A stretch of 64,000 nucleotides of DNA from Kitasatospora fiedleri (GTDB lineage Bacteria > Actinomycetota > Actinomycetes > Streptomycetales > Streptomycetaceae): NCBI RefSeq assembly GCF_948472415.1, contig NZ_OX419519.1, positions 7,779,001 to 7,843,000 on the forward strand. Reading direction: 5' to 3'. Positions 37,583 to 46,333 of the stretch are shown one piece after another. The notes under the pieces were generated by a model, which was not told the origin of the DNA, searched no databases, and was given only the letters and a program-made list of their open reading frames with translations. The translations under genes were made by a program, and so were the position numbers. Numbering within the stretch: position 1 is the first letter of the stretch; every line of letters starts with the position of its first letter.

Positions 37583-37613
37583 GGAAGTACCTTACCCGAA
37601 AGTGGGTACTTCC
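37583..37613. promoter_or_regulatory. HxlR operator and promoter of the QorB-like gene
   Basis: A perfect 9-bp inverted repeat, GGAAGTACC (37583-37591) and GGTACTTCC (37605-37613), is separated by 13 bp. It lies directly upstream of the regulator start and about 20 bp before TAGGGT (37633-37638), a likely -10 box of the oxidoreductase gene. Occupation of the site should block both promoters. Confidence 0.72.
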
Positions 37614-37678
37614 GAATGGTTAGCGACTTTCCTAGGGTGGGTCTCCAAGCGTTGTCCCACCTCAGGAGTTGCATCACC

Positions 37679-38542
37679 ATGAGCATCGTCGTCACCGGCG
37701 CCACCGGTCAGCTGGGCCGTCTCGTCATCGACGCCCTGCTGGCCCGCGTCCCGGCCAGCGAGGTCGTCGCCGCCGTCCGCGACGAGGGCCGGGCCGCCGA
37801 CCTGGCCGCCCGCGGCGTCGAACTGCGGGTCGCCGACTACGACCGGCCCGAGACGGTGGCCGCGGCGATCCGCCCCGGCGACACCGTGCTGCTGGTCTCC
37901 GGCAGCGAGGTCGGCCGCCGGGTCGCCCAGCACACCGCCGTGATCGAGGCCGCGAAGGCCGCCGGGGCCGCCCGGCTGGTCTACACCGGGGTGCTCGGCG
38001 GCCCGGACGCCGACTTCCGGCTCGCGGACGAGCACAAGGCCACCGAGCAGCTGATCCTCGACTCCGGCCTGCCGTACACCTTCCTGCGCAACGGCTGGTA
38101 CACCGAGAACTACACCGCGCTGATCCCGGTCCAGCTGGAGCACGGCGTGGCCGGCAGCACCGCCGGCGGCCGGATCGGCTCGGCGTCCCGCGCCGACTAC
38201 GCCGCCGCCGCGGCCGAGGTGCTGACCGGCGAGGGCCACGAGAACCGGGTCTACGAGCTCAGCGGCGACACCGCCTGGACGCTGGAGGAGTACGCCGCCG
38301 AACTCTCCCGGCAGAGCGGCCGCCAGGTCGCCCACCACGAGCTGCCGGCCGAGGCCAACCTCGGCGTGCTCACCGGCGCGGGCCTGCCCCCGCAGCTGGC
38401 CGAGATCCTGGTCGACGTCGACGTCTCCGGCATCTCCCGCGGCCTGCTGGCCGGCGGCAGCGGCGATCTCTCCCGCCTGATCGGCCGCCCCACCACCCCG
38501 CTCTCCACCACCATCGCCGAGGCCCTCGCCACCACCCGCTGA
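37679..38542 (+). CDS. NAD(P)-binding oxidoreductase, NmrA/QorB-like
   Basis: This 287-residue atypical short-chain dehydrogenase begins MSIVVTGATGQLGRLVIDAL, with GxTGxxG for NAD(P)H binding. It continues VELRVADYDRPETVAAAIRP, VLLVSGSEVGRRVAQHTAVI, GAARLVYTGVLGGPDADFRL and LPYTFLRNGWYTENYTALIP, a close match to QorB-type quinone oxidoreductases, which use NADPH to reduce quinones. CAGGAG lies 10 bases before the ATG. It is divergent from the HxlR gene with an inverted repeat and -10 box in between, so induction by quinone or electrophile stress is likely. The frame is complete and there is no downstream partner on this strand. Confidence 0.87.
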   Translation: MSIVVTGATGQLGRLVIDALLARVPASEVVAAVRDEGRAADLAARGVELRVADYDRPETVAAAIRPGDTVLLVSGSEVGRRVAQHTAVIEAAKAAGAARLVYTGVLGGPDADFRLADEHKATEQLILDSGLPYTFLRNGWYTENYTALIPVQLEHGVAGSTAGGRIGSASRADYAAAAAEVLTGEGHENRVYELSGDTAWTLEEYAAELSRQSGRQVAHHELPAEANLGVLTGAGLPPQLAEILVDVDVSGISRGLLAGGSGDLSRLIGRPTTPLSTTIAEALATTR

Positions 38543-38635
38543 GCCTCCGGCCCGATCGGCTCCGGCCCGCCCGGTCCCGGCCTGCCCGGCCGTGTCCGGC
38601 CCGGCCCAGGCCCGCTCGGCTCCGGGGCCCTGGGC

Positions 38636-38746
38636 TCAGCCCGGTTCGTCCTCGTCGCTGCGGCGGCCCGCCCGGGCCGCGGCGAGGAAGACGGCCAGGG
38701 CCACCACGGGGCAGGCGAGTCCGAGAGCCAGCAGGACGTAGCGCAC
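38636..38746 (-). CDS. 36-residue single-pass membrane protein
   Basis: This very short gene starts at GTG 38746 with a strong AAGGAGGGGG ribosome site 6 bases upstream: MRYVLLALGLACPVVALAVF, then LAAARAGRRSDEDEPG and TGA. The first 25 residues are one hydrophobic helix and the rest is a short charged tail, so it should be a single-pass membrane protein. I do not know its family. The ribosome site and clean start make chance unlikely. It lies alone between the QorB-like gene (convergent) and the MarR regulator on its own strand, whose stop is 73 bp upstream. Confidence 0.6.
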   Translation of the reverse strand: MRYVLLALGLACPVVALAVFLAAARAGRRSDEDEPG

Positions 38747-38819
38747 GACGACCCCCTCCTTCTGTTCACGAACCCTTTCGGCGTGGAGGGCGGTCAACCT
38801 GACCCCTAAGGGCGGACTT

Positions 38820-39340
38820 TCACCCGTCGGTGTCGTGGGCGTCGTCGCTGTTGCCGCCGTTCTTGCCGTCACCGTCACCGTCGCCGGTGTCGGCGACGGC
38901 GGTGCGGATGCGGCCGAGCAGGGTGCGCAGCTGCTCGCGTTCGGCGGCGCCGAGGGCGCCGGTGGCCGCGGCGAGGGCGGCACGGTCGAGTTCCTCGGCC
39001 TCGCGGTGGCGGCGCACGCCCTCCGCAGTGAGGGTCAGCAGGAACGCGCGCCGGTCGGAGGGGTGCCGGACGCGTTCGACCAGGCCGTCCCGTTCGAGGC
39101 TGTCGACGATCGTGGTGGTCGTGCGGGGGCGTTGCCCACGTACTCGGCGAGGTCGCGCATGCGCAGCGGCCCGCCCGCCAGGGCCAGGACGCGCAGGGTC
39201 CGCAGCCGGGCCACCGAGGCGCCGTGCTCGCGCAGTCGGCCGTCCACGAAGGTGCGCAACTGCTGGGTGGTGGCGAACAGTTCGTCGATCAGGACGTCGC
39301 TGCTGCCGAACCGGTGCCGCGCCTTCGCTTCCGCTGCCAT
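38820..39340 (-). CDS. MarR-family regulator of the adjacent MFS exporter (one frame break)
   Basis: This 172-residue MarR regulator starts MAAEAKARHRFGSSDVLIDE and has ATTQQLRTFVDGRLREHGAS, LRVLALAGGPLRMRDLAEYV for the helix-turn-helix, TTTIVDSLERDGLVERVRHP for the recognition helix and DRRAFLLTLTAEGVRRHREA for the wing. The tail is low-complexity and acidic (DTGDGDGDGKNGGNSDD). A frame break near 39136 is resolved by one C (GCCCCCGCACG to GCCCCCCGCACG). It is divergent from a DHA2-type exporter with a 12-bp perfect inverted repeat between them, the textbook arrangement of a MarR repressor and its efflux target. The ligand is unknown. Confidence 0.82.
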
Positions 39341-39412
39341 GCCGTGTGCTCCCCATCCTCGTCCGGTTCCGCTGCGGAATCCGGTGCGTTCCCGCCGGGC
39401 CCTCGGACTTCA

Positions 39413-39439
39413 TGAGCATACTCATACTGAGTATGCTCA
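39413..39439. promoter_or_regulatory. MarR operator upstream of the MFS gene
   Basis: TGAGCATACTCA (39413-39424) and its perfect complement TGAGTATGCTCA (39428-39439) are separated by TAC. The repeat ends 6 bp before the MFS ATG at 39446, so binding should directly block transcription or the start of translation. It is the only such palindrome in the 105-bp divergent region. Confidence 0.8.
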
Positions 39440-39445
39440 GCTTCT

Positions 39446-40885
39446 ATGAGCACCCGCCTGGGCCAGCGCCGTGTCGTGCCCATCATGGCTGTCCTGACCA
39501 CCTTCATCTGCATCGTCGACGGGGCGATCACCACCGTCGCCCTCCCCAGCATCGCCCGGCAGTTCGACCTGACCCCGGCCGCCCTCACCGGCGTCGTCGT
39601 GGTCTACCCCGTCTGCCTGGGCCTGATGATCCCCGCCTCCGCCTGGCTGGTGGAACGCCACGGCGGCCGCCGCCTGATGCTGCTGTCGCTGTCCGCCTTC
39701 ACCGCCGCCAGCGCCCTGTGCGGCGCCGCCCCGAACCTGACCGCCCTGGTCGGCGCCCGCGCCCTGCAGGGCCTGGCCGCCGGTCTGCTCATGCCGACCT
39801 CGCAGGCCCTGCTCTTCCGCACCTTCAGCCAGGCCGAGCAGGTCAGGCTGTCCCGGCTGATGGTCATCCCGCAGCAGATCGCCCCGGCGATCGCCCCGCT
39901 GCTGGGCGGCCTGCTGATCACCGGCCTGTCCTGGCGCTGGGTGTTCTACGTCAACGTGCCCTTCGGCGCCGCGGCGGTCCTGTTCGGCGCGCTCTTCCTG
40001 GCCGAGCACCGCGACCACGCCGCCGGCCGCCTCGACCTGCCCGGCCTGCTGCTGTGCGGCGCGGGCACGGCCGCCCTGATGTACGGCGTCTGCGCGGGCC
40101 CCGACCTCGGCTGGACCCGGCCGCCGGTGCTCGGCACCCTGGCCGCCGGCGCGGTCCTGCTCGCGGTCGCCGTCCGGCACCAACTCCGCACGCCCGAGCC
40201 GATCCTGCGGCTGCGGCTGTTCCGCGACCGGCTGTTCCGCGACACCAACCTGGTCAGCCTGGTCGGCTACGTGCCGATGATGGGCGCCATGTTCCTCGGC
40301 CCGATCTTCCTCCAGGAGGCCCGCGGCGGCACGGCGCTGGAGAGCGGCAGCACCACCTTCACCGAGGCGTTCGGCGTCCTTGTGACGATGCAGGTGGTCG
40401 GCGCGGTCTACCACCGGGTCGGACCGCGCCCGATCATCGGCACCGGCCTGCTCGGCGTCGCCGGCGTGATGCTGCTGTTCGCCACCGCCGACGCCGACAC
40501 CGGCCTGTGGACCTTCCGCGGCTACATGTTCCTGCTCGGCCTGGCCATGGGCGCGGTCTTCATCCCCACCACCATCGCCTCCTTCAGCACCATCGCCCGC
40601 GCCGACGTCGCCCACGCCGCCACCCTCAACACCGTCGTCCGGCAGACCGGCAGCGCCCTGGCCCCCGCCGTCGTCACCTCGGTCCTGGTCCTCGGCGCGA
40701 GCGGCCCGCAGCGCGCCCACCCGCCCCTGGCCGCCTACCAACTCAGCTACGCCGTCCTGGCGGCCGTCGCCCTCGTCGCCGCGCTCTTCGCCTTCACCCT
40801 CCCCGCCGGCCCCGGCACCACCCGCCCCACGGACGCCCCCACCACCGCCCGCACCCGCCCCGGACCCCGCCAGCAGGTCGGCTGA
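39446..40885 (+). CDS. MFS drug exporter, DHA2 (EmrB/QacA-like) type
   Basis: This 479-residue integral membrane transporter begins MSTRLGQRRVVPIMAVLTTF. Hydrophobic segments run through CIVDGAITTVALPSIARQF, SAWLVERHGGRRLMLLSLSA (the motif A loop between helices 2 and 3), ALQGLAAGLLMPTSQALLF, IAPAIAPLLGGLLITGLSWR (motif C antiporter signature) and VFYVNVPFGAAAVLFGALFL, then a second half up to YAVLAAVALVAALFAFTLP. These are marks of proton-coupled drug/H+ antiporters. The substrate is unknown. It is divergent from the MarR gene and very probably derepressed when that regulator binds a ligand. The C-terminal tail is Thr/Pro/Arg-rich and cytoplasmic. No frameshift is needed. Confidence 0.87.
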   Translation: MSTRLGQRRVVPIMAVLTTFICIVDGAITTVALPSIARQFDLTPAALTGVVVVYPVCLGLMIPASAWLVERHGGRRLMLLSLSAFTAASALCGAAPNLTALVGARALQGLAAGLLMPTSQALLFRTFSQAEQVRLSRLMVIPQQIAPAIAPLLGGLLITGLSWRWVFYVNVPFGAAAVLFGALFLAEHRDHAAGRLDLPGLLLCGAGTAALMYGVCAGPDLGWTRPPVLGTLAAGAVLLAVAVRHQLRTPEPILRLRLFRDRLFRDTNLVSLVGYVPMMGAMFLGPIFLQEARGGTALESGSTTFTEAFGVLVTMQVVGAVYHRVGPRPIIGTGLLGVAGVMLLFATADADTGLWTFRGYMFLLGLAMGAVFIPTTIASFSTIARADVAHAATLNTVVRQTGSALAPAVVTSVLVLGASGPQRAHPPLAAYQLSYAVLAAVALVAALFAFTLPAGPGTTRPTDAPTTARTRPGPRQQVG

Positions 40886-40934
40886 CCGCCCCGCCCCGCC
40901 GCCCGGTCCGGACCCCGAGCCGGGACGGGCCCGG

Positions 40935-42109
40935 TCAGGGCGCCGGGACGGTACCGAGCGCGGGGAGCATCCGGGCGACCTCCGCGTCGTCGGCACCCTC
41001 GACGGCGACGTCGCCCGCCACGCGCAGCTCCAGGTGGGCGAACCGGGGGCCAGCGCGGCGAGGAGGGCCGGCGGATCGAGGTCCCCGTCCACGTCCGCGG
41101 CCCCGATCACCAACTCCCTGATGCCCAGGTACTCGAGTTGGGCGAGCAACGGGTGCTCCGCGAGGAGGACGAAATCGCCGGTCTCCTCGGGCTCGAAGTG
41201 CGCCCGGCCCAGGTCGAGGTGCCGCAGCCGGGGGTACCGGGCCGGGTCCAGCTCCGCCAGCTGGGCGTTCGTCCCCACCGTGCCGTGGACGTCGCAGTCG
41301 ATCTCCACCTCCAGCGAGACGAGGGCGGGCGTCGCGGAGGGGAACAGGGAACCGTCCGCGAAGACGGCCCCCCGCACCCGCAGGTGCGCCAGGCCGTCGT
41401 GCGCCACGTCGTCGAACAGGAACGCGCCCTCGAGCTCCAGCGAGCGCAGCGCGGGCAGCGACCCCCACAGCGCCCGCGCCACCTCCTCGGGGACCACCGC
41501 GGCGTTCAGGTACGCCTCGGGCTCGACGGAGTTCCCCGCCGAGGTCGGGTGCGACTCCAGCAGCGTGTCGAACCCGTGGCCGAAGGACAGGGACGCCAAC
41601 CGGGGCCACCGCCGCCGCCCCAGCGCGACCGCGGCCCGCTCGGCGGAGTGGTGGTAGTCGGTGAGGCGCAGCTCCAGACCGCGCAGCAGCCGGGCCGCCG
41701 GATGGGACAGCAGGGCGTCGACCAGCACCCCCTCCCACTGCTCGGGATCGGCCGGGTCGACCTCCCCGCCCCCGAACGGCCCGGTCGGCGACCGCTCCGC
41801 CAGCAGCCGCTCCACCAGCGCCCGGCGCCGCCGCCCCGGGTCCGGCGCGAGCCGGAAAACGGCCTCGTCGACGAACCCCCGGGACCAGGTGAACCGCCAG
41901 GACCCGTCCGCCCGGAGCAGATCGAGCCCGCACTCCCGCTCCACCCGCCCGTACGCCGCGACCGTCTCCGCCGACTCCCCGCCGCTGCGGTGCTCCCGCC
42001 GGATCGCCTCCCCGCGCGGATCGCCCACCGCGGCGAGCGCGTCCGCGTGGGCGAGCCACTCCGCCCACCCGTCCGATACCGGTACCGCTACATCATCGAC
42101 AGAGCCCAC
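40935..42109 (-). CDS. TIGR02996-domain leucine-rich-repeat-like protein (one frame break)
   Basis: This protein of about 390 residues has an N-terminal segment WAEWLAHADALAAVGDPRGE resembling the TIGR02996 domain (YADWLEERGDPRGEFIRL pattern). The rest has irregular leucine-rich repeats: LLRGLELRLTDYHHSAERA, WPRLASLSFGHGF, LPALRSLELEGAFLFDDV, LAHLRVRGAVFADGSLF, YPRLRHLDLGRAHFEPE and LAQLEYLGIRELVIGAA. Such repeats usually mediate protein contacts; the role is unknown. A frame break near 41047 is repaired by one C (GCCCCCGG to GCCCCCCGG), giving LAPRFAHLELRVAGD. It is a single gene with no evident operon; the next gene on this strand starts upstream of 42237. Confidence 0.7.
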
Positions 42110-42236
42110 ATCGCCCTCCTGGCCTCGGGTACGGGGGCACCCTACGGGCGCCCACCGACACCCGCCGTCCCCGGCCGGCCTCCTGACGGGCCGCCGGCTC
42201 GGGCGGTCCGCTGAGGCGGGGGAGTCGGCTCAGACG

Positions 42237-42998
42237 CTAGGACTTCCACGCCCCCAGCATGTCCTTCATGGAGTCCGTCAGCGCGAGCTGCAGCAGCGGA
42301 CCGTAGGTGATCCGGCCGACGCCGAGGCGGCGGAAGCGGTCGAGGTCGTGCCGGACGGGGTGGGCGGTGGAGTTGACGGGGACGCCGAGGGCGCCGGTCA
42401 CCGCCGTGAGCAGGGCGTCGTCGTCCTGGATGCGCACCGGGTAGACGCTGTCGGCGCCGGCCCGCTCCAGGGCCAGCAGCCGTTCGACCGCCTCGTCGAG
42501 GACGGCGGATGCGTCCTGCGCGTGCAGGAAGAGGTCGGTCCGCCCGTTGATCCAGACCGGGACCCCCGCGTCGTCGGCCGCCGCGCGCAGCCCGGCGACG
42601 TACTCCGCGTGCTCCTCGGTGCTGCGCAGCCGCCCGCCCTCCGAGTGGACGGTGTCCTCGACGTTGAGGCCGACGCCGCCAACCTCGATCAGGCCGGCGA
42701 TCAGGTCGGCGGGCCGCTGCCCGTACCCGGCCTCCAGGTCCACGGAGACCGGGACGTCGACGGCCGCGATGATCGGCCTGACGGCGGCGAGCACCTCCTC
42801 GAAGGTCTGACCCTCGTGGTCCTCGGCGCCCCGGGACTCGGCCAGCGGATGACTGCCGATCGTCAGCGCGGGAAACCCGGCGCCGGCCGCCGTCCGCGCC
42901 GACCACACGTCCCAGACGGTGGGCAGCACGAGCGGCTGGTGGTCGGCGTGCAACTGCTTGAGGCGTCGAGCGCGCTCGACGGTGGTGGGAAGGTCCAT
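42237..42998 (-). CDS. Isocitrate lyase/PEP mutase family protein
   Basis: This 253-residue (beta/alpha)8 enzyme starts MDLPTTVERARRLKQLHADH, with LPTVWDVWSARTAAGAGFPA. Active-site segments are VPVSVDLEAGYGQRP (the Mg-binding Asp region), GVGLNVEDTVHSEGG, VWINGRTDLFLHAQD and VYPVRIQDDDALL, and it ends ALTDSMKDMLGAWKS. This is the 2-methylisocitrate lyase/PEP-mutase-like group, which make or break C-C or C-P bonds next to a carboxylate. The KKCGH loop of true isocitrate lyases is absent. Most actinomycete proteins of this group are uncharacterised and no phosphonate genes are nearby, so the substrate stays open. The ATG at 42998 fits the family start. The frame is intact. Confidence 0.8.
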   Translation of the reverse strand: MDLPTTVERARRLKQLHADHQPLVLPTVWDVWSARTAAGAGFPALTIGSHPLAESRGAEDHEGQTFEEVLAAVRPIIAAVDVPVSVDLEAGYGQRPADLIAGLIEVGGVGLNVEDTVHSEGGRLRSTEEHAEYVAGLRAAADDAGVPVWINGRTDLFLHAQDASAVLDEAVERLLALERAGADSVYPVRIQDDDALLTAVTGALGVPVNSTAHPVRHDLDRFRRLGVGRITYGPLLQLALTDSMKDMLGAWKS

Positions 42999-43070
42999 GC
43001 CCAGGACGCTACCCCCGGATCGGCCGCGCACAACGCCTTGACGGGCACGACATGCGCCCGGGCCGGACGG

Positions 43071-44243
43071 TCAGGCGGGATCGGGGTCAGGGACGGGGCT
43101 GTCGGCGGAGGTGACGGCCAGCAGCCGTTCCAGGGCCGTCAGTACCGCGTCCAGGGCGTCGGAGCGGGTGAGGTCGTCCAGCGGCAGGCCGGGCCACAGG
43201 TTGTAGTCGCGGGCCGCGGCGTCCGCGAGTCTCCCCGCCAGCGTGGGCAGTCGGCGCAGGTCGGCGGTCAGGGCGGCGGCGGCCGCCGCGCCGAGGCGCT
43301 GCCGGACCGCGCCCAGGCTGAAGTCGAGCCGGGCCTTGTCGCTGCGGGGCGTGAGAGTCAGGGCCCAGAGGCGGCAGTTGCGGCCGGCGGCCGTGTACTC
43401 GGCCAACGCACTGGGGTGTTGACCGCGGCCCCCTTCCCAGCGGCCGTGGCGGGAAGCGTGCTCCAGGAGGCGGCGGGCGGCGTTCTCGTGGGCACGGGGG
43501 TAGCCGCTGACCGCCTGTTCGATCTCGTCGCGGGACCAGGCGGCCCGGCGGGTGGCGGTCGAGGAGGACTTCCCGGGCACCGCGGCCGTCTCGCCGTAGA
43601 CGCGCGGCACCAGGACGCGGAGCGCCCCGGCGCCCCGGTAGTGGGTCAGTTCGACCGCGTACACGTCGGTCTGGCGCAGTTGCCGGTTGAGGAACTCCAC
43701 GACCGCCCGCAGCTCGCCCGGGATTCGGTCGGCCACGAAGAGCAGCCGCATGCGGCCGGCGGCCAGCCGCTCCTCCACCTCGGCCCAGAACTCCTGCGTG
43801 GTCCGCTCGCCCAACAGGGCCTCGTACGCCTGCTCCAACGGAACGCCGTCGGTGGCGCAGGTGTCCTCGAAGGTCTTCCGCAGCAGGGCCGCCGGCCAGT
43901 AACGGGCCCCGTTGGCGGCGTAGTCGAGCATCTGGCCGACCACCTCGCGCCGGATGCGGGTGTCGCCGGCCCGCTTCACCTCCACCAGGGTCGGCACCGC
44001 GTCCTCGTCCACGAACAGGTGGTCCAGCGCCAGCGTCGGCCCGGTGTGCTCCCCGGTGGCCACGCCCATCTCCCGCGCCACCAGAAACAGGTGCAGCGGA
44101 CGGCCGTCGGCCAGCGAGCCGAAGTCCAGGACGCGCGGGTGACGGGCCAACAACCGCTGGAACTCCTCCTCGGAGTCGAAGCCGACCGCCTCCAGGGTGT
44201 GCACGTCCTCGTCGCCCACCACGAACACCGGTTGCAGTGTCAC
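43071..44243 (-). CDS. Protein with a PD-(D/E)XK nuclease-like N-terminal domain
   Basis: This 390-residue protein of unknown role begins VTLQPVFVVGDEDVHTLEAV. It contains FDSEEEFQRLLARHPRVLDF, then LALDHLFVDEDAVPTLVEVK, where Asp and the E-V-K triad fit the PD-(D/E)XK nuclease core, followed by RREVVGQMLDYAANGARYW. This part resembles NucS-type and DUF4268-associated domains. The C-terminal half (KARLDFSLGAVRQRLGAAAA) has no family that I recognise. It could be a DNA-repair or defence nuclease, but no partner gene supports either. The GTG at 44243 is chosen because GGAGGGG lies just upstream at a workable distance. No frameshift. It stands alone, separated by 72 bp from the lyase gene on the same strand. 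Confidence 0.55.
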   Translation of the reverse strand: MTLQPVFVVGDEDVHTLEAVGFDSEEEFQRLLARHPRVLDFGSLADGRPLHLFLVAREMGVATGEHTGPTLALDHLFVDEDAVPTLVEVKRAGDTRIRREVVGQMLDYAANGARYWPAALLRKTFEDTCATDGVPLEQAYEALLGERTTQEFWAEVEERLAAGRMRLLFVADRIPGELRAVVEFLNRQLRQTDVYAVELTHYRGAGALRVLVPRVYGETAAVPGKSSSTATRRAAWSRDEIEQAVSGYPRAHENAARRLLEHASRHGRWEGGRGQHPSALAEYTAAGRNCRLWALTLTPRSDKARLDFSLGAVRQRLGAAAAAALTADLRRLPTLAGRLADAAARDYNLWPGLPLDDLTRSDALDAVLTALERLLAVTSADSPVPDPDPA

Positions 44244-44617
44244 CGACACCCCTCCGTCACCCAAGCCATCCCCGCGGGCACCGAACCTACCAGCGGCCGA
44301 CCACCGGACGCGGGGCCGCGTCGGGGTGGGGGCACGGCCGGTCTCCGGGGGCGGCGAGTCGGGGACGTCCGGGACGGCGAGCGGGCGCGGGGCCTGTGGC
44401 GAAGCGCCGTCAGCTCCCGGCGGGCGGTCGGAGAGCAGCGCGGCGACGGCCCCTGGCGACGGGTGCGTCGCCGCCCACCCCGAGGGCCGGTACGTGCCGG
44501 AACCCTTCGGTGTCCGCGACGGGCAGCGTGCCGAGGACCGCTGACATCCCGGCACCGGCACCGGAAGCCCGTCGGCACCCCCGCCGCTTGTCGGCCCGGG
44601 GTGCCAGGCTGTGTCCC

Positions 44618-44890
44618 ATGGACGAGCACCACGAGCAACTGCTGCGCGGCCGGGTCTACGGCGCCGACCACGAGGACCCCGGCCCGCGCCCCGGCCGCGA
44701 GTACCGCGAACTGGTGGGCGGCCCTCTGGACGGCCTCCTCCTGGACGTCACCGGCCGGGACCAGGCCGACCTCGAACGCGGCGCCGCCCTCGTCACCGGC
44801 CTCAGCCACTACGGCAGCGAAGGCCGCGCGCACTACGCCCCCCGCCCCACCGCCCCGCACCGCTGGGACTGGACGGGCGACACCCCGTAG
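44618..44890 (+). CDS. Hypothetical protein, 90 aa
   Basis: This 90-residue acidic protein starts at ATG 44618 (MDEHHEQLLRGRVYGADHED), then RPGREYRELVGGPLDGLLLD, SHYGSEGRAHYAPRPTAPHR and WDWTGDTP. The EYRELVGGPLDGLLLDVTG block and the WxW near the end look conserved, but I cannot name a family. No signal peptide or membrane segment. There is no obvious ribosome site, and a CAGGCT element about 10 bases before the ATG suggests a leaderless transcript. The preceding 374 bp (44244-44617) hold no supported gene. It converges on the membrane protein gene at 45022. Confidence 0.55.
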   Translation: MDEHHEQLLRGRVYGADHEDPGPRPGREYRELVGGPLDGLLLDVTGRDQADLERGAALVTGLSHYGSEGRAHYAPRPTAPHRWDWTGDTP

Positions 44891-45021
44891 CGCCCCCGCG
44901 CACGCGAGACCGCCCGGCGCGGCGGGCGCGGGTCGACCCCGTACGGCGGGGGCCCGGCCGCAAGGGGGGATTGGCCGGGCCCTCGTCCGCCGCACCCGAC
45001 GCCTGCCCCGGCGGGGCGCTC

Positions 45022-46152
45022 TCATGCGCCCTCCTGTTCCCGTCCTTGCTCCTGCCCCTGTTCCTGTTCCTGCGGGACTCGTCCGAGTCCGTCGAGGAGC
45101 TGGAGGATCTGCTGGAAGGGCCTGCGCAGGGCCACCGCGGCGGGGCGGGAGTCGGCGCGGGCGTAGGCGGCGAGACTGTCGCGGACGGTGGCCAGGGCCG
45201 GCCCGGGCCCGCCGGTGTCCAGGACGCCGGTGATCGCCCGACCGGTGGCGGCGGTGAGGGCGTGCAGGTGCGGCCGGGCGTCGGTGACGACCGGGGCGAG
45301 GTCGTCCCTGGCGGTGAACGCGGCGACCTCCCCGGCCAGGGTCTCCAGGTGCGGGGCGAGGCGGTCGACGGCGGTGACGGCCCGGGCGGTGCGCTCGGCG
45401 CTGTCGCGGTACCGGCGGTGCAGGGGGTTGAAGCGGACGGAGCGTTCGGCTTCGCGGGCCCGTGCGGCGTTGTCGTGGACCGCGTCGACGTGGCCGGTGA
45501 CGGCGGTGACGTTGTCGCGGGCCACCGCGGGATCGGTGCCGAGGGCGGCGGCGGTGCCGGCCAGTGCCCGGGTGAGGTGGGCGGACGAGTCGCGGGCGAG
45601 GGCGGTGAGGGCGCGCCGGGGGTCGGCGGGCCACAGCAGCGGCGCGAGCAGGACGGTCACGGCCGCCCCCGCCGCGGTCTCCCAGAGGCGGTGGAGGGCG
45701 TAGGCGTCGGGGGAGGTGCTGGCGAAGACCAGCAGGGAGGAGGCCGGGACCTGGACGTTCGGCGGCCCGCCGACCCGCAGCAGCATCCCGATGCCCAGGC
45801 CCAGGGCGACGACCAGGGTGAGCGCGCCGGTCGAGGGGTGCAGGACGTTCAGGGCGGCGATGCCGATCGCCACCCCCGCCACGACGCCCAGCACCCGCTG
45901 CAGCGAGGTGCGCAGGGCGGTCGCCGGGTCACCGCCCAGGGCCACCAGCGGGACGACGGCCGCGTACACGGGCGGCTGGTCCGCCCCCAGCCAGAGCGCC
46001 ACCTGCCAGGCGACGGCGACCGTGACCACGATCCGGGCCGCGGCGGGCCCCTGGGACGCCAGGACGCCCCGGGCCCGGCCGCCCGCCGGTGCGTGCCGCC
46101 GCGCCGCCCCTCGTGCCCGCTCGGACAACGCCTCGGACGGTCTGCGCACCAT
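45022..46152 (-). CDS. FUSC-family (aromatic acid exporter-like) membrane protein
   Basis: This 376-residue protein has an N-terminal membrane half and a soluble C-terminal half. Hydrophobic segments include RIVVTVAVAWQVALWLGADQ, YAAVVPLVALGGDPATALR, RVLGVVAGVAIGIAALNVL, LTLVVALGLGIGMLLRVG, VPASSLLVFASTSPDAYAL and LWETAAGAAVTVLLAPLLWP, about six helices. The TSLQRVLGVVAGVAIG motif is typical of FUSC/AaeB-like proteins, some of which export aromatic acids. The C-terminal part is helical (ALTALARDSSAHLTRALAGT) and ends in a Glu/Gln repeat tail (PQEQEQGQEQGREQEGA). The start at 46152 gives a basic cytoplasmic N-terminus. The substrate is unknown; no link to the distant lig operon is claimed. The frame is intact. 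Confidence 0.75.
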   Translation of the reverse strand: MVRRPSEALSERARGAARRHAPAGGRARGVLASQGPAAARIVVTVAVAWQVALWLGADQPPVYAAVVPLVALGGDPATALRTSLQRVLGVVAGVAIGIAALNVLHPSTGALTLVVALGLGIGMLLRVGGPPNVQVPASSLLVFASTSPDAYALHRLWETAAGAAVTVLLAPLLWPADPRRALTALARDSSAHLTRALAGTAAALGTDPAVARDNVTAVTGHVDAVHDNAARAREAERSVRFNPLHRRYRDSAERTARAVTAVDRLAPHLETLAGEVAAFTARDDLAPVVTDARPHLHALTAATGRAITGVLDTGGPGPALATVRDSLAAYARADSRPAAVALRRPFQQILQLLDGLGRVPQEQEQGQEQGREQEGA

Positions 46153-46333
46153 CGGTCTCCCCGATCCGGACCGTGATCAACATGATCAAGCCGTGATCAA
46201 CGCGATCAACGCGATCAACGGGCCCAGCGTGGTCGCCGGACGGGCCACGGCCGCCGATTGCGCCGAATGCGGCATGTCACGGACCGGCACCCCGCGCCGG
46301 AGACAGCTCGGACGGGGACGGGCACGGGGTCGG

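Noticed and set aside
39437..40930. Minus-strand continuation of the TIGR02996 gene through the MFS gene
   Set aside because: The extension is Gly/Gln/Ala/Asp-rich antisense of the MFS transporter and arises from the frame break near 41047.
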